Shown piece by piece: positions 53,218-61,692 of a stretch of 64,000 nt of DNA. The translations under genes and the position numbers were made by a program. The stretch is from Pseudomonas fluorescens (GTDB lineage: Bacteria > Pseudomonadota > Gammaproteobacteria > Pseudomonadales > Pseudomonadaceae): positions 1,984,001 through 2,048,000 of the forward strand of contig LR782234.1 of NCBI GenBank assembly GCA_902825215.1, read 5' to 3'. The notes under the pieces are model-generated. The model did not search any database. It had not been told where the DNA came from and saw only the letters and a program-made list of their open reading frames with translations. Within the stretch, counting starts at the first letter, position 1; every line of letters begins with the position of its first letter.

Positions 53218-53808
53218 TTGAATAAAGCCCAAACGCTATCCACGCGCTACGACCCCCGCGAGCTCTCTGATGAGGAGTTGGTCGCGCGCTCGCACACCGA
53301 GCTTTTTCACGTAACGCGCGCCTACGAAGAGTTGATGCGGCGTTACCAGCGAACATTATTTAATGTCTGTGCGAGATATCTTGGGAACGATCGCGACGCA
53401 GACGATGTCTGTCAGGAAGTGATGCTGAAGGTGCTGTATGGCCTGAAGAACTTCGAGGGGAAATCGAAGTTCAAAACCTGGCTTTACAGCATCACTTACA
53501 ACGAATGCATCACGCAGTATCGGAAGGAACGGCGTAAGCGTCGCTTGATGGACGCTCTCAGCCTCGACCCTCTTGAAGAAGCGTCTGAAGAAAAGGCGCC
53601 GAAACCGGAGGAGAAGGGTGGGCTTGATCGCTGGCTGGTGTATGTGAATCCGATTGACCGCGAAATTCTGGTGCTACGATTTGTCGCAGAGCTGGAGTTT
53701 CAGGAGATCGCAGACATCATGCACATGGGTTTGAGTGCGACAAAAATGCGTTACAAACGCGCTCTAGATAAATTGCGTGAGAAATTTGCAGGCATTGCTG
53801 AAACTTAG
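53218..53808 (+). CDS. sigX: ECF RNA polymerase sigma factor SigX
   Basis: The 196-residue sigma factor has region 2 (YEELMRRYQRTLFNVCARYLGNDRDADDVCQEVMLKVLYGL) and region 4 (LVLRFVAELEFQEIADIMHMGLSATKMRYKRALDKL) with little between. It controls membrane fluidity, fatty-acid and oprF genes in Pseudomonas. The start is TTG 53218 and no strong ribosome binding site is seen, so translation may be weak or regulated. No anti-sigma gene is next to it, as is known for this locus. The target oprF follows. Confidence 0.93.
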   Translation: MNKAQTLSTRYDPRELSDEELVARSHTELFHVTRAYEELMRRYQRTLFNVCARYLGNDRDADDVCQEVMLKVLYGLKNFEGKSKFKTWLYSITYNECITQYRKERRKRRLMDALSLDPLEEASEEKAPKPEEKGGLDRWLVYVNPIDREILVLRFVAELEFQEIADIMHMGLSATKMRYKRALDKLREKFAGIAET

Positions 53809-53915
53809 TTCAGCGCAAATATCTCTTACGTGTAGGCAAGTTCTGATAGACTTGCCGCCGAGTTGTCCCCCGGTTTGCGGGACTGCTTCACAATCACCAG
53901 ATGGGGATTTAACGG

Positions 53916-54950
53916 ATGAAACTGAAAAACACCTTGGGCTTGGCCATTGGTTCTCTGATTGCCGCCACTTCGTTCGGCGCTCTGGCACAAGGCCAAGGCG
54001 CAGTTGAAATCGAAGGCTTCGCTAAGAAAGAACAATTCGACAGCGCTCGTAACTTCAAGAACAACGGCAACCTGTTCGGCGGTTCGATCGGTTACTTCCT
54101 GACCGACGACGTAGAACTGCGTCTGGGCTACGACGAAGTGCACAACGTACGTGCCGACGATGGCAAGAACGTCAAAGGCGCTAACACCGCTCTGGACGCT
54201 CTGTACCACTTCAACAACCCAGGCGACATGATTCGTCCATACGTTTCGGCCGGTTTCTCTGACCAGAGCATCGACCAGAACGGTTCGAACGGTCGTAACC
54301 GTTCCACCTTCGCCAACGTTGGCGGCGGTGCCAAGCTGTACTTCACCGAGAACTTCTACGCCCGTGCTGGCGTTGAAGCTCAATACAACATCGACCAGGG
54401 CGACACCGAGTGGGCTCCTAGCGTCGGTATCGGTGTGAACTTCGGTGGCGGCTCCAAGCCTGCTGCTGCTCCAGTTCCAGCACCAGCTGAAGTCTGCTCC
54501 GACAGCGACAACGATGGCGTTTGCGACAACGTTGACAAGTGCCCGGACACCCCAGCCAACGTAACTGTTGACGCTGATGGCTGCCCAGCAGTTGCTGAAG
54601 TTGTTCGTGTTGAGCTGGACGTGAAATTCGACTTCGACAAGTCGGTCGTCAAGCCAAACAGCTACGGCGACATCAAGAACCTGGCTGACTTCATGAAGCA
54701 GTACCCATCCACCACCACTACTGTTGAAGGTCACACTGACTCCGTCGGTCCTGACGCTTACAACCAGAAACTGTCCGAGCGTCGTGCAAACGCCGTTAAG
54801 CAAGTTCTGACCAACCAGTACGGTGTTGAATCGTCCCGCGTTCAGTCTGTTGGCTACGGCGAATCCCGCCCAGTTGCTGACAACAAAACTGAAGCTGGCC
54901 GCGCTGTTAACCGTCGCGTAGAAGCGCAGGTTGAAGCTCAAGCTAAGTAA
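53916..54950 (+). CDS. oprF: Major outer-membrane porin OprF
   Basis: 344 residues: a signal peptide (1-24, ending ALA-QGQG), an N-terminal beta-barrel, a cysteine- and aspartate-rich linker (CSDSDNDGVCDNVDKCPDTP), and a C-terminal OmpA domain that binds peptidoglycan (GHTDSVGPDAYNQKLSERRA). The codon use looks more restricted (GCT, GGT, AAC) than in the neighbours, as expected for an abundant protein. A strong terminator follows. SigX-dependent transcription is expected from the family. Confidence 0.97.
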   Translation: MKLKNTLGLAIGSLIAATSFGALAQGQGAVEIEGFAKKEQFDSARNFKNNGNLFGGSIGYFLTDDVELRLGYDEVHNVRADDGKNVKGANTALDALYHFNNPGDMIRPYVSAGFSDQSIDQNGSNGRNRSTFANVGGGAKLYFTENFYARAGVEAQYNIDQGDTEWAPSVGIGVNFGGGSKPAAAPVPAPAEVCSDSDNDGVCDNVDKCPDTPANVTVDADGCPAVAEVVRVELDVKFDFDKSVVKPNSYGDIKNLADFMKQYPSTTTTVEGHTDSVGPDAYNQKLSERRANAVKQVLTNQYGVESSRVQSVGYGESRPVADNKTEAGRAVNRRVEAQVEAQAK

Positions 54951-54967
54951 TTAGCTGCCGCTCTGAG

Positions 54968-54998
54968 AAAAGCCCGGCTCAGGCCGGGCTTTTCTTTG
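54968..54998 (+). terminator. Terminator after oprF
   Basis: AAAAGCCCGGC and GCCGGGCTTTT form an 11-base stem with T-run; it can also serve the convergent cobA gene. Confidence 0.92.
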
Positions 54999-55025
54999 TC
55001 TGCGATTTGCCGAGGCGGTGTGTAT

Positions 55026-55775
55026 TCAGGCCGTCGCCAGCGAAGGCAGATCGTATTGCGCTGACTGACTGGCGGCCGCAACTGCGCCGATCACCAGAAT
55101 CGCAGGACTTTTCAGCTCGAATAACCGGGCATCCTCACTCATGGCGCTCAGGTCGCTGCGGCATTCGCGCTGCACCGGCAGTGAAGCATTCTCGATCATC
55201 GCCACCGGCGTATCCGCCGCCATGCCTCCGGCCAGCAGTTGCTCGCGAATCTCGCCGAGTTTGGCCACACCCATGTAAATCACCAGTGTCGTCCCGCTCT
55301 GTGCCAGTGCCTGCCAGTTCAGTTGGCTATCGTCCTGAGTGTGCGCGGTCACCAGCGTTACGCCTCTGGCGACGCCGCGCAAGGTCAGGGATATATCGCA
55401 TTGCGTGGCGCCGGCCAGGCCAGCGGTGATGCCGTTGACCAGTTCCACCTCGACGCCGCGCTCGCGCAGCCACTGCGCTTCTTCACCGCCACGGCCGAAA
55501 ATGCACGGATCGCCACCCTTGAGCCGCACCACGCGTTTGCCGTGGCGCGCGTAACGCAGCATCAGCCGATGGATGAACGCCTGTGGAGTCGAGCGACAGC
55601 CGCCGCGCTTGCCTACGGCAATGATCCGCGCGTCAGGACAGTGTTCCAGCACTGCTTCGTTGACCAGGTCATCGATCAGCACCACATCGGCCGCGCGCAA
55701 TGCGCGTACCGCTTTGAGGGTCAGCAATTCCGGATCACCAGGACCTGCACCCACCAGCCAGACTTTCGCATTCAT
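55026..55775 (-). CDS. cobA: Uroporphyrinogen-III C-methyltransferase
   Basis: Makes precorrin-2, the first step towards siroheme, which the nitrite reductase upstream needs. The 249-residue protein has the SAM-binding start VWLVGAGPGDPELLTLKA and the later VRLKGGDPCIFGRGGEE signature. It lies 13 bases after the nitrate reductase stop as the last gene of the operon. A GAGGAAAAC site precedes ATG 55775. Confidence 0.93.
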   Translation of the reverse strand: MNAKVWLVGAGPGDPELLTLKAVRALRAADVVLIDDLVNEAVLEHCPDARIIAVGKRGGCRSTPQAFIHRLMLRYARHGKRVVRLKGGDPCIFGRGGEEAQWLRERGVEVELVNGITAGLAGATQCDISLTLRGVARGVTLVTAHTQDDSQLNWQALAQSGTTLVIYMGVAKLGEIREQLLAGGMAADTPVAMIENASLPVQRECRSDLSAMSEDARLFELKSPAILVIGAVAAASQSAQYDLPSLATA

Positions 55776-55788
55776 GGTGTTTTCCTCA

Positions 55789-58503
55789 TCAGATGACGGC
55801 GGCTGGCTGCACTTCGGCAGCCAGCAGGCGTTTGATTTCCGGGACGCACGAGCCGCATTGCGTGCCGCAGCCCAATTGATTTTTCAGACCCTGCAGATCC
55901 AGACCCTGGCGAATGCCAGCGCAGACGGCGTTGAGGCTGACGTTTTTGCAGTTGCACAGCGTTTTATTGGCCGCGACCTGCACCCCGGTATTGCCCGGCG
56001 GCGCACTCATCGGCGCCAGCAACCAGCGACGCAGTTGTTCGTCGGCACGACCCTCCAGCCACAAACCCTGCAACCAATGTTGCGCGAGGGTTTCGCCGGC
56101 CAGACGAATCGCGGTAATCCGGCCGTTCTCGATGCGCACGCGTTTGCCAATGGCGCGGCGTGGATCGTCGTAAGCGAGGACCGGACCGTCGATCAGTGAC
56201 AGACATTGGTCGATTTGCGCGAGTAATCGCGCATCCGGCGCCTCGTGGCTGGCAGCGCGTATCAGCAGCGCCGGACGTTCGCGTCCGACAAGGCTGAGGC
56301 TGACGTAGGAAAACGCCTCGCAGAGCGGCCGTAGCGTCTCGAAATGCCGCTGCACATCGCCCTCGATCAAAGCGAAAAGCTGCCACGGCAGATTGACCGG
56401 CTCCAGGCGTACGCCGCTGTGTTTCAGTTCCGGTTGTTTCGACAAGGGATCGAAGGCCGGCTGGGTCAGGTTGTTCACGCCGCCCTTGAGAAAACGATCG
56501 CCCCAGTGCATCGGCAAAAACGCCTGACCGGGGCGCACGCTGTCATCGCTGCCGACCGCAACAATCACCGCGCCACGACGGCTTTTCAGATTGACCAGAT
56601 CGCCCGGTTGCAGACGGTGCCGGCGCATCTCATCGGGATGCAGGCTCAACACCGCTTCGCTGACATGGCCGAACAGTTGCGCAGCAGTGCCGGTGCGGCT
56701 CATGCCGTGCCACTGATCGCGCAGGCGCCCGGTGAGCAGGGTCAGCGGGAAGCGCGCGTCGCGTTGCTCCTTGGCGGCACGGTACGGCTCGGCGATGAAT
56801 TGCGCGCGACCGCTGGCGGTAGGAAAAATACCATCGCCGTACAAGCGTGACGTGCCTTGGCGGGCGCCGGCAGGGAAGGGCCACTGTTGCGGGCCGATCT
56901 CATCGATCAGCGCATGGCTGATGCCGGACAGGTCGAGATCGCGGCCACGGGTCAGGCCTTTGAATTCATCGAACAATTGCGCAGGCTCAGCGAAGGCAAA
57001 CAGACTCGGTTGCTGCGCACGCAGACGTTGCTCCAGCCGCTGGGCGAAATCCACGGTGATCGCCCAGTCCGGCCGTGCTTCGCCGGGTGGGAGAATCGCC
57101 TGGCGAACGTGGGAAATGCGCCGCTCGGAGTTGGTCACCGAGCCTTCCTTCTCGCCCCAACTGGCGGCGGGCAGCAACAGGTCAGCGAAGGCGGCGGTTT
57201 CGGTGGTGCGAAACGCTTCCTGCAACACCACGAACGGGCACGCCTCAAGGGCCGCGCGCACCGCGCTTTGGTCCGGCATCGATTGCGCCGGGTTGGTACA
57301 GGCAATCCACAGCGCCTTGATCTTGCCGCTGCGCAGGTTTTCAAACAGTTCGATGGCGCTGAGCCCGGGCGCTTCCGGTAAATTTGCCACGCCCCAATAT
57401 TCCGCCACTTGCGCTCGGTGCTGCGGGTTGGCCGCATCGCGGTGGCCGGGCAGCAGATTCGACAGACTGCCGGTTTCGCGCCCGCCCATGGCATTCGGCT
57501 GACCGGTCAGGGAGAAAGGTCCTGCGCCCGGCCGGCCGATTTGCCCGGTGGCCAGGTGCAGATTGATCAGCGCACTGTTTTTCGCGCTGCCGGCGGTGGA
57601 CTGGTTCAAGCCCATGCACCACAGCGAAAGAAAGCTCGGCGATGTACCGACCCATTCGGCGCACTGCTGCAATTGCTCGACGCTGATCCCGCACAGTTGC
57701 GAAACCATTTGCGGGGTGTAGTCGCGCACCAGATTCTTCAGCTCGGCCAGTCCTTCGGTGTGTGCCTTGATGAAATCGCGGTCGACCCAGTCTTCCCACA
57801 GCAGCAGGTGCAAAATCCCATGAAACAGCGCGACATCGGTGCCCGGCAGAATCGCCAGATGCAGGTCGGCCAGATCGCAGGTGTCGGTACGCCGCGGATC
57901 GATGACGATGACTTTCATCTGCGGACGCCGCGCTTTGGCGTCTTCCAGGCGCCGGAAAAGTACCGGATGGGCGTAGGCCATGTTACTGCCGACGATCATC
58001 ACGCAATCGCTCAGCTCCAGATCTTCATAACTGCACGGTGGCGCGTCGGCACCGAGGCTGCGTTTGTAGCCGACCACGGCCGAAGACATGCACAGGCGTG
58101 AGTTGCTGTCGATGTTGTTGGTGCCGACCAGCGCCCGTGCCAGTTTGTTGAAGGCGTAGTAATCCTCGGTGAGCAACTGCCCGGAAATATAGAAGGCCAC
58201 GCTGTCCGGGCCGTGCTCGGCGATGGTATCGGCGAAAACATTGGCGGCGTGTTCCAGCGCGGTGTCCCAGTCTATGCGGCTGCGCGCCAGGCCTTTGCCC
58301 AGGCGCAGCTCCGGGTAAAGCGCGCGGGCGGTGAGGTCGCCGGTCAGGTGCAGGGTCGAGCCTTTGCTGCACAGTTTGCCGAAGTTGGCCGGGTGCGCCG
58401 GATCGCCGCTGACGCCGAGGATGCGCTCGCCGTCATGCTCGATCAGTACGCCGCAGCCGACCCCGCAATAGCAGCAGGTCGAGGCGGTCGTCTGGCGGTT
58501 CAT
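55789..58503 (-). CDS. Assimilatory nitrate reductase, catalytic subunit
   Basis: 904-residue molybdopterin enzyme. The N-terminal cluster cysteines are in CCYCGVGCGVLI with the fourth in LCSKG; the bis-MGD domains follow; the C-terminal part ends in a BFD-like [2Fe-2S] domain (LCNCKNVSLNAVCAGI and QLGCGTQCGSCVPEI). No signal peptide, so cytoplasmic. Electrons probably come from NAD(P)H or ferredoxin-like partners. It starts in the stop codon of nirD (TGATG). Confidence 0.93.
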   Translation of the reverse strand: MNRQTTASTCCYCGVGCGVLIEHDGERILGVSGDPAHPANFGKLCSKGSTLHLTGDLTARALYPELRLGKGLARSRIDWDTALEHAANVFADTIAEHGPDSVAFYISGQLLTEDYYAFNKLARALVGTNNIDSNSRLCMSSAVVGYKRSLGADAPPCSYEDLELSDCVMIVGSNMAYAHPVLFRRLEDAKARRPQMKVIVIDPRRTDTCDLADLHLAILPGTDVALFHGILHLLLWEDWVDRDFIKAHTEGLAELKNLVRDYTPQMVSQLCGISVEQLQQCAEWVGTSPSFLSLWCMGLNQSTAGSAKNSALINLHLATGQIGRPGAGPFSLTGQPNAMGGRETGSLSNLLPGHRDAANPQHRAQVAEYWGVANLPEAPGLSAIELFENLRSGKIKALWIACTNPAQSMPDQSAVRAALEACPFVVLQEAFRTTETAAFADLLLPAASWGEKEGSVTNSERRISHVRQAILPPGEARPDWAITVDFAQRLEQRLRAQQPSLFAFAEPAQLFDEFKGLTRGRDLDLSGISHALIDEIGPQQWPFPAGARQGTSRLYGDGIFPTASGRAQFIAEPYRAAKEQRDARFPLTLLTGRLRDQWHGMSRTGTAAQLFGHVSEAVLSLHPDEMRRHRLQPGDLVNLKSRRGAVIVAVGSDDSVRPGQAFLPMHWGDRFLKGGVNNLTQPAFDPLSKQPELKHSGVRLEPVNLPWQLFALIEGDVQRHFETLRPLCEAFSYVSLSLVGRERPALLIRAASHEAPDARLLAQIDQCLSLIDGPVLAYDDPRRAIGKRVRIENGRITAIRLAGETLAQHWLQGLWLEGRADEQLRRWLLAPMSAPPGNTGVQVAANKTLCNCKNVSLNAVCAGIRQGLDLQGLKNQLGCGTQCGSCVPEIKRLLAAEVQPAAVI

Positions 58504-58820
58504 CAGATGGCGTCCCGCAGGGCCAATTGCACCCGACCGTTTTCCACCCGCGCCGGGTGGTGATGGGCGCAGCCAACGTCCGGTGCCTGGGCTTCGCCGG
58601 ATTCGAGGTCGATCTGCCAGTTGTGCAGCGGGCAGGCCACGCGTTTGCCGTAGATCAGGCCTTGCGACAGCGGTCCGCCCTTGTGCGGGCAGCGGTCGTC
58701 GAGGGCGAAAACCTCATCGTCGCTGGTACGAAAAATCGCTATGTCACCTTTCGGTCCGGCAATGATTCGCGAGCCGAGGGCATTGATCTCGTCGAGGGCA
58801 CAGATATCGAGCCAGTTCAT
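58503..58820 (-). CDS. nirD: Nitrite reductase small subunit
   Basis: 105-residue Rieske-like subunit of assimilatory nitrite reductase; unlike classic NirD, it shows the canonical cluster ligands (CPHKGGPLSQG and CPLHNWQID). ATG 58820 overlaps the nirB stop (ATGA), and the next gene overlaps its stop by one base. The whole nirB-nirD-nitrate reductase set is thus translationally coupled. Confidence 0.92.
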   Translation of the reverse strand: MNWLDICALDEINALGSRIIAGPKGDIAIFRTSDDEVFALDDRCPHKGGPLSQGLIYGKRVACPLHNWQIDLESGEAQAPDVGCAHHHPARVENGRVQLALRDAI

Positions 58821-61270
58821 GCCGGCACCTCCAGGTTTTTCACAGGGATCACGTCGAATTCTTTCTTCAGTTGCGGTTGCGCCAGACGCTCTTTCCACGG
58901 GTCCTGTTCGAACGACAGGGAGAATTGCAGACGTTCGTTCAAGGCTTTGCGGCGCTCGGCGTCTTCGAGCACGTTCTTCTTGATGTGCTCCATGCCGACC
59001 CGTTGCAGGTAGTGCACGGTGCGTTCGAGGTAGAAGGCTTCTTCGCGATACAGCTGCAGGAACGCGCCGTTGTATTCGCGCACTTCATCGGCGGTTTTCA
59101 GTTTGACGAAGAACTCGGCGACTTCGGTTTTGATCCCGCCGTTGCCGCCGATGTACATCTCCCAGCCGGAATCGACGCCAATGATGCCGACGTCCTTGAT
59201 GCCTGCTTCCGAGCAATTGCGCGGGCAGCCGGAGACCGCAAGTTTGACCTTGTGTGGCGACCACATGTTGAACAGGTCGTGCTCAAGGTCGATGCCCAGT
59301 TGCGTCGAATTCTGCGTGCCGAAGCGGCAGAACTCGCTGCCCACGCAGGTTTTCACCGTGCGGATGGATTTGCCGTAGGCGTGGCCGGACGGCATGTCGA
59401 GGTCTTTCCACACGCCGGGCAGGTCCTGCTTTTTGATGCCGAGCAAGTCAATGCGTTGGCCGCCGGTGACCTTGACCATCGGCACGTTGTACTTGTCAGC
59501 CACATCGGCAATTCGCCGCAGCTCCGAAGGATTGGTCACGCCGCCCCACATCCGTGGCACCACCGAATAGGTGCCGTCCTTTTGAATGTTGGCGTGGGCG
59601 CGTTCGTTGATCAGGCGCGATTGCGGATCGTCCTTGGCTTCGCCTGGCCAGGTGGAAATCAGGTAGTAGTTGAGCGCCGGGCGGCAGGTCGCACAGCCGT
59701 TCGGCGTGCGCCAGTTCAGGTAGCTCATGGTGTCGGCGATGGTCAGCAGATGCTCCTGGCGTATCGCCTGGCGGATCTGGCCGTGATTGAGATCGCTGCA
59801 ACCGCAAATGGCTTTTTCGCTTTTCGGTTTGACGTCTGCCGCGCCGCCGACCGTGTTGATCAGGATCTGCTCGACCAGGCCAGCGCAGGAACCGCAGGAG
59901 CTGGCAGCCTTGGTGTGTTTCTTCACTTCATCGACGCTGAACAGGCCGTGTTCCTGAATCGCTTTGACGATGGTGCCTTTGCACACTCCGTTGCAACCGC
60001 AGACCTCGGCGCTGTCGGCCATGACCATGGCTTTGTCCTGGCCCTGATGTCCTACGTCGCCTAAAGCGTTTTCGCCGAACATCAAGTGATCGCGGATCTC
60101 ACCGATGGCGTGATTTTCACGAATCTGCCGGAAATACCAACCACCATCTGCCGTATCGCCGTACAGACAGGCGCCGACCAGCACGTCATCCTTGATCACC
60201 AGTTTTTTGTACACACCGCCAATCGGGTCGGAGAGGGTGATGGTTTCGGTGCCTTCGCCGCCCATGAAGTCGCCGGCGGAGAACAGGTCGATGCCGGTGA
60301 CTTTGAGTTTGGTCGAGGTCACCGAGCCCTGATAACGGGCGAAACCCAATTGCGCAAGGTGGTTGGCGCAGACCTTGGCCTGTTCGAACAGCGGCGCGAC
60401 GAGACCGTAGGCGATGCCGCGGTGGCTGGCGCATTCGCCGATCGCGTAGATACGCGGGTCGTAGGTTTGCAGGGTGTCGTTGACCAGAATCCCGCGGTTG
60501 CACGGGATGCCGGCCTTTTCCGCCAGTTCGGTGTTGGGGCGGATGCCAGCGGCCATGACCACCAGATCGGCGGGGATAATGTCGCCGTTCTTGAACTGCA
60601 CCGAGCCGACGCGGCCATTGCCGGCGTCGTGCAGGGCCTGGGTCTGTTCGCACAGGCGAAAGTGCAGCCCGCGCGATTCCAGTGCCGATTGCAGAAGCTG
60701 GCCGCTGGTCTTGTCCAGTTGTCGCTCCAGCAGCCATTCACCGAGGTGCACCACGGTGACGTGCATGCCGCGCAGCATCAGGCCATTGGCCGCTTCGAGG
60801 CCGAGCAGGCCGCCGCCGATGACCACGGCGTGCTTGTGGGTTTTGGCGGTGTCGATCATCGCCTGGGTATCGGCAATGTCACGGTAACCGATCACGCCCT
60901 GCAGGGTGTTGCCAGGAATCGGCAGGATGAACGGCGTCGAGCCGGTGGCGATCAGCAGACGATCGTATTCGGCTTCGCTGCCATCCTCGCCGATCACCCG
61001 GCGTTTGACCCGGTCGATCTCCACCACTTTGCGGTTGAGCAGCAGCTTGATGTTGTTTTCCAGGTACCAGTCGAGGTCGTTGAGCACGATCTCTTCGAAG
61101 GTCTGCTCACCGGCCAGCACCGGCGACAGCAGGATGCGGTTGTAGTTGGTGTGTGGTTCGGCGCCGAAGACGGTGATGTCGTACAGCTCGTTGCTCAGTT
61201 TCAGCAGTTCTTCGAGGGTGCGAACCCCGGCCATGCCATTGCCGATCATCACCAGTTTGAGTTTTTTCAT
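58817..61270 (-). CDS. nirB: NAD(P)H-dependent nitrite reductase, large subunit
   Basis: Reduces nitrite to ammonium. The 817-residue protein has an FAD/NAD domain (MIGNGMAGVRTLEEL), a second nucleotide fold (VVIGGGLLGLEAANGL), two BFD-type [2Fe-2S] cysteine sets (CGCNGVCKG ... CGSC and CGCSDLNH ... CATC), and the siroheme-[4Fe-4S] ligands in TCVGSEFCRFG and VSGCPRNCSEAG. ATG 61270 has GGAGA upstream. First gene after the regulated leader. Confidence 0.95.
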   Translation of the reverse strand: MKKLKLVMIGNGMAGVRTLEELLKLSNELYDITVFGAEPHTNYNRILLSPVLAGEQTFEEIVLNDLDWYLENNIKLLLNRKVVEIDRVKRRVIGEDGSEAEYDRLLIATGSTPFILPIPGNTLQGVIGYRDIADTQAMIDTAKTHKHAVVIGGGLLGLEAANGLMLRGMHVTVVHLGEWLLERQLDKTSGQLLQSALESRGLHFRLCEQTQALHDAGNGRVGSVQFKNGDIIPADLVVMAAGIRPNTELAEKAGIPCNRGILVNDTLQTYDPRIYAIGECASHRGIAYGLVAPLFEQAKVCANHLAQLGFARYQGSVTSTKLKVTGIDLFSAGDFMGGEGTETITLSDPIGGVYKKLVIKDDVLVGACLYGDTADGGWYFRQIRENHAIGEIRDHLMFGENALGDVGHQGQDKAMVMADSAEVCGCNGVCKGTIVKAIQEHGLFSVDEVKKHTKAASSCGSCAGLVEQILINTVGGAADVKPKSEKAICGCSDLNHGQIRQAIRQEHLLTIADTMSYLNWRTPNGCATCRPALNYYLISTWPGEAKDDPQSRLINERAHANIQKDGTYSVVPRMWGGVTNPSELRRIADVADKYNVPMVKVTGGQRIDLLGIKKQDLPGVWKDLDMPSGHAYGKSIRTVKTCVGSEFCRFGTQNSTQLGIDLEHDLFNMWSPHKVKLAVSGCPRNCSEAGIKDVGIIGVDSGWEMYIGGNGGIKTEVAEFFVKLKTADEVREYNGAFLQLYREEAFYLERTVHYLQRVGMEHIKKNVLEDAERRKALNERLQFSLSFEQDPWKERLAQPQLKKEFDVIPVKNLEVPA

Positions 61271-61341
61271 CAGGTTCTCCGGGGAGCTGCGGCGGGCCTC
61301 TGGTGGGCCGTCGGGCCGTGCTCGACAAATTTTGCGCAAAC

Positions 61342-61382
61342 AAAAAAAGGCGTCCCGCTAGTTGCCTAGCGAGGACGCCTTT
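61342..61382 (-). terminator. Attenuator terminator in the nirB leader
   Basis: On the minus strand AAAGGCGTCC and GGACGCCTTT close a long hairpin whose top is CGCTAG-GCAA-CTAGCG, followed by a U-rich run. It stands about 72 bases before the nirB start and would stop transcription unless an antiterminator acts. Confidence 0.85.
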
Positions 61383-61390
61383 GTCCTGGT

Positions 61391-61435
61391 CCCGTTCTCT
61401 CGGGGAGCCCAGCCTTCGTCGTTGAAGGTTGGGCT
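61391..61435 (-). promoter_or_regulatory. Two ANTAR-type hexaloop hairpins in the nirB leader
   Basis: In the RNA (minus strand), hairpin 1 is CCTTC-AACGAC-GAAGG within a longer stem (61406-61435) and hairpin 2 is CCCG-AGAGAA-CGGG (61391-61404). Both six-base loops have A at position 1 and G at position 4, the known requirement for ANTAR proteins such as NasT or NasR. They lie just before the attenuator, so a NasT-like protein would open transcription when nitrate or nitrite is present. Confidence 0.75.
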
Positions 61436-61459
61436 TTATGTGTGTGTTGAATGGGGTAA

Positions 61460-61475
61460 TGCAGTGGTTGTGCCA
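61460..61475 (-). promoter_or_regulatory. Sigma-54 promoter of nirB
   Basis: On the minus strand TGGCACAACCACTGCA has GG and GC separated by exactly ten bases (the -24/-12 pattern). The predicted start, near 61449, is just before the ANTAR hairpins. It implies NtrC-dependent nitrogen control. Confidence 0.75.
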
Positions 61476-61602
61476 ACTTGGGAAATGGCGGGTTTATTGG
61501 GGGCTGGCTGAATATGAAGGGTGGTTTTTGCACCGATTGGAGGCGTGTTGCTCGTTCGTGGCGCATTCAACCGGATAAATGTGCAGTGTCAGAACTGGCG
61601 CC

Positions 61603-61678
61603 TTCGCGAGCAGGCTCGCTCCCACATGGGGTTATGTGTCGTTCACAAAACCTCTGTGGGAGCGAGCCTGCTCGCGAA
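61603..61678. repeat. REP doublet, outward arms
   Basis: 76 bases, complement arm first, between the kinase gene and the nirB promoter. Confidence 0.85.
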
Positions 61679-61692
61679 TGGCGCGGCGCGGT

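Noticed and set aside
60086..61369. 427-codon plus-strand frame opposite nirB
   Set aside because: Shadow of nirB that would also have to run through the attenuator and leader; no protein-like motifs.
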